Source: Alphaproteobacteria bacterium | GTDB lineage: Bacteria; Myxococcota_A; UBA796; GCA-2862545 | Direction of reading: 5' to 3' | Assembly: GCA_020632885.1 (NCBI GenBank) | Contig: JACKEQ010000011.1 | Coordinates: 109,995 to 173,994, forward strand | DNA: 64,000 bases | Shown: positions 1 through 9,065 of the stretch, piece after piece | Position numbering within the stretch: the first letter of the stretch is position 1 | Layout of the letters: each line of letters opens with the position of its first letter | Position numbers and translations under genes: made by a program | The notes under the pieces: model-generated | What the model saw: the letters and a program-made list of their open reading frames with translations, nothing else | What the model was told of the DNA's origin: nothing | Database searches by the model: none

Positions 1-528
1 CCGGAGACCGAGGCACCTGTCCACCGGGAGGCCCCGCCCTCCGGCGGTCGCACGGTGACCCACCACGCCGAGGTCCCTGCGCAGCCGGAGCCTCCGACCG
101 TGGCGGAGGCCCCACCCGCCGAGGAGCCCACGGGGCCGGAGGCCACGCTCCGGTCGCTCCAGGCGCTGTCGATGGACCGGGAGGTCGCGGCGCAGGACGA
201 GCAGCGCGCCTTCCAGAAGCTCATGATCGAGGGCACGGGCTTGCTGAAGCAGCTCACCACCGAGCTCTCCGACCCTGCCGGGGCGGGCGATCCCGATGCG
301 CTGTGGACGCTCGCGCGCGCCGAGGTCGCGTTCGGCGACCTGCTCGCGCAGTCCGAGATGCCCGAGGGCCTGAACGAGGAGCAGACGTCCTCCTACACCG
401 CGCAGATCGAGAAGATGGTGCACAAGCGCTACGAGGCCGCGGAGGCCCTGCTCGACAAGATGGAGGCGGTGGCCCCCGACCGCAGCGCGGACGCCGAGCG
501 CCTGCGGGGTGAGATCCAGGCCCGCTGA
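1..528 (+). CDS. Hypothetical protein, C-terminal part (5' end outside window)
   Basis: The frame is open from the first base to TGA at 526-528, so the visible 175 codons are probably the end of a longer protein; a GTG at 55 could also start a short one. Residues up to about 45 are a Pro/Glu/Ala-rich linker. The rest looks all-helical and charged, with heptad-like spacing around YTAQIEKMVHKRYEAAEALL, as in TPR or coiled-coil scaffold proteins. No catalytic motif is visible and no family is recognised. The stop overlaps the next gene's ATG by one base (TGATG), so the two are probably translated together. Confidence 0.6.
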   Translation, partial: PETEAPVHREAPPSGGRTVTHHAEVPAQPEPPTVAEAPPAEEPTGPEATLRSLQALSMDREVAAQDEQRAFQKLMIEGTGLLKQLTTELSDPAGAGDPDALWTLARAEVAFGDLLAQSEMPEGLNEEQTSSYTAQIEKMVHKRYEAAEALLDKMEAVAPDRSADAERLRGEIQAR

Positions 529-1253
529 TGGAGAACCGCATCCCGACCGCACAGCTCCTCGGGTGGACGCTGCTCTGGGCGGTGGTGGTGACGGCCTCGT
601 GGATGACCTGGTCGGGCCCGTGGCGGTGGGCGTCGGAGATCTGGGTCGCGATGTTCGCGAGCGCGGACGTCTTCGGGCCCTTCCTGCTGGCCGGGGCCTT
701 CCCCTGGCTCGCCGGGGCAGGGGTGCTCCAGGTCGTGCACCACCGGCTCGGGAGCCCTGTCCACGCGGGCGGTTCGGGGTTCCTGGACGGCCTCGAGGAC
801 CGCAAGCCCGAGCTGGTGGCGGCCATGCTCGTCTGCATGGCCGTGGTGCTCGGGGCGCGCGGGGTGCTGGCGGGGGCTTCGGTTCGGGTGACCGCGGAGA
901 CCGTCGGCGATGCCCCGCTCCACGTGGAGGTGCCCACGGCCGGGCTGGTGCTCGATGCCGGGCTCGTGATCGACGACGACGCGGTGGTGCCCTGGGTGGT
1001 GGACGGGCGCGTGGTGGCCGCGGTGTGGCTTCCCGATCGGCCCCTTCCGGACGTGGCTCCCGGGATGCGGGCGGTCTGGGGGGCCCCCGGTGTCGCGCTC
1101 TCGACCTGGGAGGAGCGCGGGCTGCAGGTGAGCCCGTCCATCCCGGCCCTCGACCTCACCGACAGTCCCGGGAAGAGCCTGGGTGTCGGCGGGATCCTCG
1201 GTGTGATGGCGCTGGTCGCGGCCTGTGTGGGGTGGGTGCGTCGCAGGCTCTGA
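528..1253 (+). CDS. Hypothetical integral membrane protein
   Basis: This 241-aa protein has hydrophobic segments at about residues 9-28, 38-66 (one or two helices), 92-112 and 218-237, the last followed by RRRL at the C terminus. Residues 115-215 form a soluble, Val-rich domain, probably outside the cytoplasm, with no motif I recognise. The start ATG overlaps the preceding stop (TGATG), pointing to translational coupling with the helical protein upstream. Function unknown. Confidence 0.7.
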   Translation: MENRIPTAQLLGWTLLWAVVVTASWMTWSGPWRWASEIWVAMFASADVFGPFLLAGAFPWLAGAGVLQVVHHRLGSPVHAGGSGFLDGLEDRKPELVAAMLVCMAVVLGARGVLAGASVRVTAETVGDAPLHVEVPTAGLVLDAGLVIDDDAVVPWVVDGRVVAAVWLPDRPLPDVAPGMRAVWGAPGVALSTWEERGLQVSPSIPALDLTDSPGKSLGVGGILGVMALVAACVGWVRRRL

Positions 1254-1320
1254 CGCACCTGATCACCTTTGCATGGCATGGCTTTCCTGCCAGGCGATCG
1301 TGAGCCTCCATCGGCGGTGA

Positions 1321-1524
1321 GTGGATACCCTGGTGGAGGGGGATGACTTGGGGGAGCTCGACGGAGGCGAGCTGGTGGCGCGGATGTTGGCACAATGTGG
1401 GGGGTTCGTGGATGCGCAGGGTATCCCTGGCGCGGGCGCCACGTTCACCGTTCGGCTGGATGGAGCGGAGGCCCCTGATGACCTGCAAGCTGCACGTGCT
1501 GATCGTCGACGACTTCCCACCTGA
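1321..1524 (+). pseudogene. Histidine kinase remnant (C-terminal end of the ATPase domain)
   Basis: A short open frame, preceded by an in-frame stop at 1318-1320, reads like the last 40-50 residues of a sensor kinase HATPase domain: GGELVARMLAQCGGFVDAQ, then GIPGAGATFTVRL, matching the usual ending LGLALVRRIVEAHGG...PGxGTTFTVRL. The H box, N box and G1 box are missing, so it cannot be an active kinase. It runs into, and out of frame overlaps, the response regulator that follows, the normal place for a cognate kinase. I infer a deletion that removed most of the kinase. The match is by motif only. Confidence 0.5.
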
Positions 1525-1864
1525 TGCGGAGTGGGCCCAGCTCGTGATCGAGGAGGCCGGGGTGGCGAGCTGCTCGTCGGTCTCCTCGGCCGAGGCGGCG
1601 ATCGAATACCTCGCGTCGGGTCCGCAACCGGACGTCGTGCTGCTCGACATGAACATGCCCGGGATGTCCGGGCTGGACCTCGTGAGGCGCATCTCGAGCA
1701 GCACGGGAGCGGGCGACACCCTGTTCTTCATCCTGTCTTCCTCCGAGCGGGAGTGGGAGCGCGGGGCTTTCGCGGATCACCCGTGCGTGCAGGGCTTCAT
1801 CCGCAAGCCCCTGCGGGATGTGGACGTGGCGCGGGTCGTGCAGTCCCTGCCACGGCCTCTGTGA
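1478..1864 (+). CDS. Single-domain response regulator (CheY-like receiver)
   Basis: This 128-aa protein is a bare receiver domain: acidic pair Asp11/Asp12 (IVDD), phospho-acceptor Asp57 in VVLLDMNMPGMSG, Ser88 at the switch Thr/Ser position and Lys110 in FIRKPL. There is no output domain, so it probably acts by protein contact or in a phosphorelay. I start at ATG 1478 because the receiver fold begins directly after it; the longer frame upstream (from 1343) codes for unlikely residues and overlaps the kinase remnant in another frame. The cognate kinase seems lost, so the phosphodonor must be elsewhere. Confidence 0.85.
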   Translation: MTCKLHVLIVDDFPPDAEWAQLVIEEAGVASCSSVSSAEAAIEYLASGPQPDVVLLDMNMPGMSGLDLVRRISSSTGAGDTLFFILSSSEREWERGAFADHPCVQGFIRKPLRDVDVARVVQSLPRPL

Positions 1865-1877
1865 GCGCCGGACACCG

Positions 1878-2324
1878 GTGATCCCGACCCTGCTGGACTG
1901 GGGCCGTCCGGGTCTCGAGGGCGTGCTCCTCGTGGGCTTCGTGCGCCCTTGCACCCCGGAGGAGCAGGTGGCCATCGAGGCCCTGCGAACCGCACCCTTC
2001 GACCACGTGGACTGGCTCGGGCCCCTCATGAAGGCCTTCGACGACGACATGGAGGGTGGCTTCCGCGACCGCCTGGGGAAGGGTCTCGACGCCCGGGTCC
2101 AGGAGAGCCTCGAGGCGATGGCGGAGGTCGTGCCCGTGTGCGCGGCGTTCGGCTACAGCGGCCGTCGGGGGAAGCTCCGGCCCGACCCCGTGTTCGCGGC
2201 CGCCTGGCTGGACCTCTGGGGGCGCCTGCCCACCCGGGCGCCCCGCGGAGACGGCTTCATCGAGGTCCGGCCCTCCCTGTTCGACGAGCGCGGCGCCCAG
2301 CTGGCCGAGGTGTGCTCGCGCTGA
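1878..2324 (+). CDS. Hypothetical protein (148 aa)
   Basis: A soluble 148-aa protein starting at GTG 1878, 13 nt after the response regulator stop. It is rich in Leu, Asp and Arg, with conserved-looking stretches PFDHVDWLGPLMKAFDDDMEGGF and GDGFIEVRPSLFDERGAQL, and no signal peptide or membrane segment. I do not recognise the family. Its position directly behind the receiver suggests co-transcription. Confidence 0.6.
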   Translation: MIPTLLDWGRPGLEGVLLVGFVRPCTPEEQVAIEALRTAPFDHVDWLGPLMKAFDDDMEGGFRDRLGKGLDARVQESLEAMAEVVPVCAAFGYSGRRGKLRPDPVFAAAWLDLWGRLPTRAPRGDGFIEVRPSLFDERGAQLAEVCSR

Positions 2325-2355
2325 GCCTCGCCCCCGCGTCGCACCGTGTATACCC

Positions 2356-5300
2356 ATGGACATGGGCATCAGGGACCGACTGCTGGGGCTCGCGCGACCT
2401 CCCTCTCTCCGGGACGGCTTCCGTCGTGCCCGCACGGCGGTGCGCGAGCGGCGTCGGCGCCACTGGGCCTCGCCGGACCGCCTGTGGGTCGAGGTGCTGG
2501 CCCACGAGCCGCACGAGGCCGCTGCCCTCGCGGAGCGCATCGAGTCCCTCCCGGGCGTCGCGTGGGCCCGGTACAACGCCGCTCTCGGGCGTCTCGTCAT
2601 CGCGCGGGAGGGCGTGGCCGACGACGATCTCCTCCAGGCCGTTCGGGACGCGGAGGTGGCCCTGGGGCTGGGCGACCGGCCGCTGCCCCCGGAGCGCCAC
2701 GCCACGCCCGGCGACACGGGCTCCGCCACGCGGTCCTGGGTACGCGGCGGGGCCTCCGTGGCCAGCGCGGCCCTCGGGTCCACGCTCCGCCTCGCGGGCT
2801 CCCGGCCGGTGCCCGTGGAGATCGACCTCGCGGCCCTCTCCCAGGCCCTCGAGAACATGCCGGCCACCCGGCACTGGCTCGACGAGAAGCTCGGGGGCTC
2901 CGTGTCGGACTTCGGGCTCGGGCTCGCCAGCACCCTGACCTCCGGGATGGCCCACGGGGTCACCGGGCAGGTCGTCGACACCGTCTACCGGGGCCTCCGG
3001 CTCGCCGAGATCCGCGCCACGCGGGCGACCTGGGCGGCGCGGGAGGCCGAGCTGGCGGGGTCTCCGGACCATCACCCCCGCGAGGTCCAGCAGGTCGGGC
3101 CCCGCGAGGTGCCCATGCCCGAGGGGCCCATCGAGCGCTGGTCGGAGCAGGCCGCCGTCGCGAGCCTCGGAGGCTTCGGGTTCGGCGTGGCCGCCACCGG
3201 CGCCGCCGACCAGGCGTCCTCCTCCATCTTCGGCGTGATGCCCAAGCCCGCCCGCACGGGGCGGGAGGCCTTCGCGGCGGTCCTCGGGACGCGCCTGGCC
3301 CACCGTGGCTTCGTCGTGCTCGAGCCGCGCACGCTCCGGCGGCTCGACCGCATCGACACCATCGTCTTCCCGCAGCGCCTCCTGACGCCCACGCACGGCG
3401 AGCTCGAGGCCATCCTCCCGCTCGGCCGTGCGCGCCTCGAGTCCGTGCAGCAGCAGGCCCACCACCTGTTCCGGCCGGACGACCCGCTCGCCGAGCGCAC
3501 GGAGGGTGAGGTCTCCTGGCATCTGCTCGAGCTGCCGGTCGCGCGTCTGCCCGGTGAGGGGCCCGCCTGGGCCGAGAGCCAGCGGGAGCAGGGACGCTGG
3601 GTGTTCGTGCTGCACCACGGATCCCGGCTCGTGGCGCTGGGCGCGGTGCGTCCGGTGGTGGAGCAGGGGGTGCGGGCGATGGTGGCGGCGGCCCGGGCCA
3701 GCGCGCTCAAGGTCGTGGCCGCGACCGACACCCCGGAGAGCGTGGCCTGGTGCGCCCCCGACACGCTGCTGGAGCCCGGACCCGACATCGTCGTCGCCAT
3801 CCGCGCGCTCCAGCGTCACGGGCATGGGGTGGCCGTGGTGGCCACCGGCGCAGACCCCGCGCTGGCCGCGGCCGACCTGGGCCTGGCGCTCCACACGCCC
3901 GGTGCGCCGCCCCCGTGGCAGGCCCACATCATCGGCGGGACCTCCGTGGACGACGTGCTGCTCGTGCTCGAGGCGATGCGCGCGGCCCGGAAGGCCTCCA
4001 GCCAGTCCACGACCCTCGCGATGATCGAGGCGCTCGCGGGGCTGACCCTGTCTCTCGACCACGACCGGCGCGGTGGTGTGCAGCGGGTGCTCGGGGCCTC
4101 GGGGATGGTGGGTCTGCTCGCCATCGCGAACGGGGCCCGCCTGGCTCGCGACATCGTGCCTCCCCATCCCGATCCCGGCCTGGAGCGCACGCCCTGGCAC
4201 GCGCTCGAGCCCACCGAGGTCCTGGAGCGGCTGGGCACGCGCGTCGAGGGCCTGCAGCCCGCCCAGGTCGCTGCGCGGCGTCCGTCCGTCGTCGCCGAGC
4301 CCGGGCCCGTGAGCGACCTCGCGTCCGCCGTGATGACCGAGCTCGCCACGCCGTTCGCACCCATCCTCGCCACCGGGGCGGGTCTGTCGGCCCTCCTGGG
4401 GTCCACGCTGGACGCCAGCATGGTGGCGGCGACCGTCCTGGCCAGCGGTGTCGTCGGGGGCGTGCAGCGGGTGCGTGCAGACCGCGCCACCCGGGCGCTG
4501 GCACAGCGGCGTCAGGAGACCCTGCGGGTCCAGCGGGACGGGCGTGTCGTGCATGTGGCCCCCGAAGACGTCGTCCGCGGCGACATCGTGCACCTCGAGG
4601 CGGGCGAGCGCGTGCCGGCCGACCTCCGCATCCTGTCGTGCCGCGCGCTGGAGGTGGACGAGTCCAGCCTGACCGGCGAGTCCCTGCCCGTGGTGAAGAG
4701 CCCCGAGCCGTGCTTCGCGGGTGCGGTCGCCGAGCGGACCAGCATGGTGTTCGCCGACACGGTGGTCGCGGCGGGCGAGGTGACCGGGATCGTCGTGGCC
4801 GTCGGGAAGTCCACCGAGGCCCGGCGAGGCATCGTGGACGGGGTGGGGGAGCCGCCCGTCACGGGGGTCCAGGCGCGCCTGGAGTCCCTCGCGAACCTCA
4901 CCTCGCCGGTGGCGGGCATGGCGGGGCTCGCCGTGGTCACATCGGGCCTGATGCGCCGTCGGCCGCCCCGGGAGCTCGTGGAGACGGCCGTGTCGCTGTC
5001 GGTGGCGGCGGTCCCCGAGACCCTCCCGCTGCTCGCGACGGCCGCCCAGCTCGCGGCAGCACGGCGGCTCTCCGAGCGTGGCGCCCTCGTGCGCGACTCC
5101 CGCGCCGTGGAGGCCCTCGGCCGCGTGGACGTGCTCTGCGCCGACAAGACCGGCACGCTCACGGAAGGCACCATCGTGCTCCGCGAGGTGGAGGTCGGCG
5201 GGACGAGCCTGCCTGTGGACGCGCTGCTGGACGCCCACCGAGCCGTCCTGGCCACGGCGCTGCTCGCGAGCCCCGTGCGCCAGCGGTCCCGCGCGGCCCA

Positions 5301-6735
5301 CCCGACGGATCAGGCCATCCACGACGGCGGCACGCTCGCGGGCGTGGAGGTCCCCGAGGGCGTGCGGGTGGCCGAGCTGCCCTTCGAGCCGGGCCGCGGC
5401 TACCACGCCACCCTGTTCGCCGGGCCCGACGGCAAGCGGTTGTGCGTGAAGGGGGCACCCGAGGTCGTGCTCCCCCTCTGCGACCGGGACGACGCCGGGG
5501 CGCTCGACGGCGACGGGCGGGCCAGGCTGCTCGACGCCGCCATCGCGCTGGCCGGGAGGGGCCTGCGGGTGCTCGCGGTGGCCGAGAGGCCCGCGCGGTC
5601 GGACCGGTTGGACGGTCGCACCGTACGGCGGCTCGTGTTCCGGGGGTTCCTGGCCCTCGCAGACCCCGTGCGCCCGACGGCCCGGAGGTCCCTCGAGGCG
5701 CTGCGGTCCGCCGGGGTCGACGTGGTGATGATCACCGGCGACCACCCCTCCACGGCCGCTGCGGTCGCGGCGGAGCTCGGGATCCTCGGTGGTCGCCGGG
5801 TGGTCTCGGGTCCGGAGATCGAGCGGCTCGCGGACGACGCCTTCGACGCCATGCTCGCCGATGTCGCGGTGTTCGCCCGCGCCACCCCGGCCCTCAAGGT
5901 GCGTCTGGTGGAGGCGCTGCAGCGGTCGGGGCGCGTGGTCGCCATGACGGGTGACGGCGCCAACGACGCGCCCGCCATCCGTCTCGCCGACGTGGGCATC
6001 GCGCTGGGCTCGCGGGCCACGGCGGCCGCCCGGGGAGCCGCCGACGTGCTGGTGACCGACGATCGCATCGAGACCATCGTGGACGCGGTGCTCGAGGGCC
6101 GCGCGCTCTGGCGTTCCGTGCGGGAGGGGGTCTCCGTGCTCGTGGGCGGGAACCTCGGCGAGATCGGGTTCACGCTGGCCGGAGGCATCCTGGAGGGCGC
6201 GAGCCCGCTGAACCCCCGGCAGCTCATGCTGATCAACCTGCTCACGGACGCGCTCCCGGCCCTGATGCTCGCCGTCCGCCCGCCCGACCCCGCGAAGGCC
6301 GCAGACACGATGCGCGAGGGACCCGAGGCGTCGCTCGGGACCTCCCTGGACGACGAGATCGCCTGGCGTGCCGTGGTGACCGCGTCCGCCGCGACCGCCG
6401 CCTGGTTGGCCGCGCGTCCGTTCGGGCGGGAGCGGGCGTCCACCGTGGCCCTGCTGTCCCTCGTGGGTGCACAGCTCGGCCAGACCCTGTGGATCGGCCG
6501 TCACAGCCGGGCCGTGTCCGGCGCGTCCGCGGTGTCTGCCGGCCTCCTGCTCGCCGTCGTCCAGACCCCGGGGCTCTCCGGGCTCTCGGGGAGCCGGGTG
6601 CTCGGACCGATCGGGCTCACCCAGGCTGCCGCCGCCACTGTGGTGGCCACCGCCGCCGGCGTGCTGCTCCCCGATCTGGCCCGTCGGCGTGGGTGGAGCG
6701 CCTCGGACCTGGTGGCCGCCCTCCGCTCCGTCTGA
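2356..6735 (+). CDS. Giant P-type cation ATPase with a degenerate N-terminal ATPase half (CtpI-like)
   Basis: This 1459-aa protein is roughly twice the size of a normal P-type ATPase. The C-terminal half has every catalytic motif: SSLTGES (TGES at 773), ADKTGTLTEG with phosphorylated Asp930, MTGDGANDAPA (about 1198-1206), a PETLP-type membrane motif, and the P2-like membrane end around NLLTDALPALML. Residues 36-95 resemble a heavy-metal-associated fold without its CxxC. Residues 320-550 mirror the phosphorylation and hinge regions of the C-terminal half but lack the Asp: RRLDRIDTIVFPQRLLT sits where DKTGTLT should be, and VVATGADPALAAADLG where TGDGANDAP should be. Start ATG 2356 (or 2362) follows TATACC at 2350. 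Substrate unknown; mycobacterial CtpI-type pumps are the nearest relatives I recall. Confidence 0.85.
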   Translation: MDMGIRDRLLGLARPPSLRDGFRRARTAVRERRRRHWASPDRLWVEVLAHEPHEAAALAERIESLPGVAWARYNAALGRLVIAREGVADDDLLQAVRDAEVALGLGDRPLPPERHATPGDTGSATRSWVRGGASVASAALGSTLRLAGSRPVPVEIDLAALSQALENMPATRHWLDEKLGGSVSDFGLGLASTLTSGMAHGVTGQVVDTVYRGLRLAEIRATRATWAAREAELAGSPDHHPREVQQVGPREVPMPEGPIERWSEQAAVASLGGFGFGVAATGAADQASSSIFGVMPKPARTGREAFAAVLGTRLAHRGFVVLEPRTLRRLDRIDTIVFPQRLLTPTHGELEAILPLGRARLESVQQQAHHLFRPDDPLAERTEGEVSWHLLELPVARLPGEGPAWAESQREQGRWVFVLHHGSRLVALGAVRPVVEQGVRAMVAAARASALKVVAATDTPESVAWCAPDTLLEPGPDIVVAIRALQRHGHGVAVVATGADPALAAADLGLALHTPGAPPPWQAHIIGGTSVDDVLLVLEAMRAARKASSQSTTLAMIEALAGLTLSLDHDRRGGVQRVLGASGMVGLLAIANGARLARDIVPPHPDPGLERTPWHALEPTEVLERLGTRVEGLQPAQVAARRPSVVAEPGPVSDLASAVMTELATPFAPILATGAGLSALLGSTLDASMVAATVLASGVVGGVQRVRADRATRALAQRRQETLRVQRDGRVVHVAPEDVVRGDIVHLEAGERVPADLRILSCRALEVDESSLTGESLPVVKSPEPCFAGAVAERTSMVFADTVVAAGEVTGIVVAVGKSTEARRGIVDGVGEPPVTGVQARLESLANLTSPVAGMAGLAVVTSGLMRRRPPRELVETAVSLSVAAVPETLPLLATAAQLAAARRLSERGALVRDSRAVEALGRVDVLCADKTGTLTEGTIVLREVEVGGTSLPVDALLDAHRAVLATALLASPVRQRSRAAHPTDQAIHDGGTLAGVEVPEGVRVAELPFEPGRGYHATLFAGPDGKRLCVKGAPEVVLPLCDRDDAGALDGDGRARLLDAAIALAGRGLRVLAVAERPARSDRLDGRTVRRLVFRGFLALADPVRPTARRSLEALRSAGVDVVMITGDHPSTAAAVAAELGILGGRRVVSGPEIERLADDAFDAMLADVAVFARATPALKVRLVEALQRSGRVVAMTGDGANDAPAIRLADVGIALGSRATAAARGAADVLVTDDRIETIVDAVLEGRALWRSVREGVSVLVGGNLGEIGFTLAGGILEGASPLNPRQLMLINLLTDALPALMLAVRPPDPAKAADTMREGPEASLGTSLDDEIAWRAVVTASAATAAWLAARPFGRERASTVALLSLVGAQLGQTLWIGRHSRAVSGASAVSAGLLLAVVQTPGLSGLSGSRVLGPIGLTQAAAATVVATAAGVLLPDLARRRGWSASDLVAALRSV

Positions 6736-6821
6736 GCTCCGGGGTCGTTCCGAGGCGGACATTCGGGGACGTCGCCTGGGAGGCGTGGTGTTGGCGTCGC
6801 GCCTCGCTCGGAGATGCCCCC

Positions 6822-8984
6822 ATGACCCTGCCCCGTACCCTCGTCGCGCTCGCTTCCCTCGGCTTCGCTTCCGCCACCGCGGAGGCCGGCACCTGCGGCG
6901 CCTACAACCAGAAGCCCTGTACCATCTGGGAGCGCATACCCTCGTGTGACAGCGGGTTGTACGAGGACTTCTCGAAGAACAAGTGCTTGCGGCGGACACG
7001 TCCCTCCACGTGCGGACGGTTGAACCAGGTGCCTTGCAAGATCTGGGAGTACCTGCCTTCCTGCGACGGGAACCTGGTGGAGGACTTCCGGCAGGACAAG
7101 TGCGTCACACCCCTGACGTGCGGCGCCCTGAACCAGCGGCCCTGCCAGATCCACGAGCGCATCCCGTCGTGCAACGACGGGCTCGCCGAGGACTTCATCC
7201 AGAACAAGTGCGTGCAGCCCGTGCCCATCGCGATGGCCTGCACGGCGGCCTTCGACTTCACCGAGGACACCATGGAGGCTGCGGCCGGCCGCATCGCCAC
7301 CGAGACCACGTCCCTGTCCCAGTACCTCCAGGCGCACCCCGAGGCCGCCCAGGCCTTCAAGCAGGCTGCGGCCCAGCTCCGCGACCGGCACGCGCCGGAG
7401 ATCGCCAGGATGCGCGACCTCGCCCTCGAGCTGATCGCGCCCGGTGGCGCCCAGGAGCGCAACGCGCTGACCGACCACGCCCGGCTCTGTCAGGGGGTCA
7501 CGGGCACGGTCGAGGACCTGAGCGAGCGTGTGCAGCGCAAGCTCTACTACATGCTCACCACGGGCACCGTCACCGTGAGCGCCACGGCCGACGCGGACGC
7601 CATCGCGGGCCTCGCCATCCAGGAGGGCATCGCGATGAGCTACTCCGGCGACGGCGTGAAGTTCGGCCTGCAGATGAGCGCGCAGGGCCAGCTCGTCACG
7701 GACGTGGACATCGCGGCGGGGGTCGACATCACCTGGTCGCCGGGCACGCAGCTCCCCACGACCCTCGAGCTCGACGACATGATCGAGGTGTACGCCTCCA
7801 TCGGCGTCGGCGTGGGGCCCGAGCTCCTCGTCGAGTCCGAGTTCGGCGTGGACATCATCTTCGCCATCCCCACCACGTCCGAGCCCATCACGGTCGAGTG
7901 GCTGATGAGCCGCTTCTCGGGCATCAGCGTCACGGCGTCGGTCGCGGCCTCCGCGCTGCCGCTCCAGGGCAGCGGGACCGTCGCCGCGGGCGTGCAGATG
8001 TCCGTTCCGTTCACCCCCACGGAGGCCGAGCGCATCCCGCCGCCTCCGGGTGAGCTGTACCCGGGTCTGAAGGCCTACGGGGGCGACTACGCCGGCCCGA
8101 CCGTGTCCCAGCAGGGCGACGTCGTCACCCTCGGCGGGCTCGTGAAGCGCACGGAGTCCTCGTGGCCCGAGGCGCTCTTCATCCTCCCCGAGGACCGCCG
8201 CCCCACGAAGCGCCTCGTGTTCCCGGCCAACCAGCACGACGGGCGGGCGCGGATCGACATCCTGCCCGACGGGCGCGTGCTGGTCGTGAGCACGGGGTCG
8301 CGGGACTACGTGAGCCTCGACGGGATCAGCTTCAGGAAGACCGCCGGCACCGCCATGCCGCTCGGCCCCTCGGTGAACCCGTACGGCGGCGACTACGAGG
8401 GCCCGTCGATGTCGGTGGTCGGCGACATCGTCCGCCTCCAGGGGCTCGCCAAGCGCACGAACAACGACTGGAGCGTGATCGGCACGCTGCCGGCCGCCTA
8501 CCGCCCCGCCAGGCGCATCGCGTTCGAGGCGCTCTCGCACAACCACGACATCCGGGTCGACATCAAGCCCGACGGCCAGGTGATCTGGAACACGGGGAAC
8601 GAGTCCTCCCCCTGGATCAGCCTCTCGGGCATCGAGCTCGTGAAGACGGGCGTGGGCACGGAGACGACGTCCACGCGCCGGCCCTTCCCGGTCGGCCCGG
8701 GTGTGGAGGCCTACACCCACGCCGAGTACCGGTCCCCGCAGATCGAGAAGAGCGGCGGCGTGGTGCGGCTCAGCGGGTTCGTGAAGCGCACCGGCTCCAC
8801 CTGGCCGAAGATCGGCACGCTGCCGGCCGGATACCGCCCGTCCGCCCGTCGGATCTTCCACCTGAACACGAACGACGGATTCGCACGGGTGGACGTGCTC
8901 CCGAACGGCGACGTGCTCGTGGTCCACGGTGGCACGGCCTACCCGATGATCGCGCTCTCCGGGATCCGCTTCGAGGCGAACTGA
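6822..8984 (+). CDS. Secreted protein with three Cys-rich repeats and three tail-fibre-like repeats
   Basis: A 720-aa exported protein. A signal peptide (cleavage near ATAEAG, residue 22) is followed by three repeats of about 38 residues, each with four Cys and the pattern CGxxNQxPCxIxExxPSC...EDF..xKC. Residues 145-400 form an alpha/beta region of unknown fold. Residues 410-720 hold three repeats of about 100 residues ending in forms of LVKRT..W..IGTLPAGYRP...R.DVLP(N/D)G..V....SLSGI.F, a pattern I associate with phage tail-fibre and adhesin receptor-binding domains. This suggests a secreted binding protein stabilised by disulfides. ATG 6822 is the only start that gives the signal peptide; no strong Shine-Dalgarno precedes it. 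Confidence 0.75.
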   Translation: MTLPRTLVALASLGFASATAEAGTCGAYNQKPCTIWERIPSCDSGLYEDFSKNKCLRRTRPSTCGRLNQVPCKIWEYLPSCDGNLVEDFRQDKCVTPLTCGALNQRPCQIHERIPSCNDGLAEDFIQNKCVQPVPIAMACTAAFDFTEDTMEAAAGRIATETTSLSQYLQAHPEAAQAFKQAAAQLRDRHAPEIARMRDLALELIAPGGAQERNALTDHARLCQGVTGTVEDLSERVQRKLYYMLTTGTVTVSATADADAIAGLAIQEGIAMSYSGDGVKFGLQMSAQGQLVTDVDIAAGVDITWSPGTQLPTTLELDDMIEVYASIGVGVGPELLVESEFGVDIIFAIPTTSEPITVEWLMSRFSGISVTASVAASALPLQGSGTVAAGVQMSVPFTPTEAERIPPPPGELYPGLKAYGGDYAGPTVSQQGDVVTLGGLVKRTESSWPEALFILPEDRRPTKRLVFPANQHDGRARIDILPDGRVLVVSTGSRDYVSLDGISFRKTAGTAMPLGPSVNPYGGDYEGPSMSVVGDIVRLQGLAKRTNNDWSVIGTLPAAYRPARRIAFEALSHNHDIRVDIKPDGQVIWNTGNESSPWISLSGIELVKTGVGTETTSTRRPFPVGPGVEAYTHAEYRSPQIEKSGGVVRLSGFVKRTGSTWPKIGTLPAGYRPSARRIFHLNTNDGFARVDVLPNGDVLVVHGGTAYPMIALSGIRFEAN

Positions 8985-9065
8985 CTCGGAAAAGTCCCTG
9001 AGAAACCTGGCTCCGGCCCGGCGGCGCGATTAGCCCGCCGGCTTCGTCGAGACCGGAGCTTCCCC

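Noticed and set aside
1263..1310. Sigma-54-like GGCATGGC...TGC sequence before the kinase stump
   Set aside because: The spacing between the GG and GC elements is wrong by 2 nt or more.
2257..6999. Very long minus-strand open frame opposite the P-type ATPase
   Set aside because: It is the antisense shadow of a clear catalytic gene and encodes low-complexity Arg/Gly/His protein with no motifs; long antisense frames are expected at this GC content.
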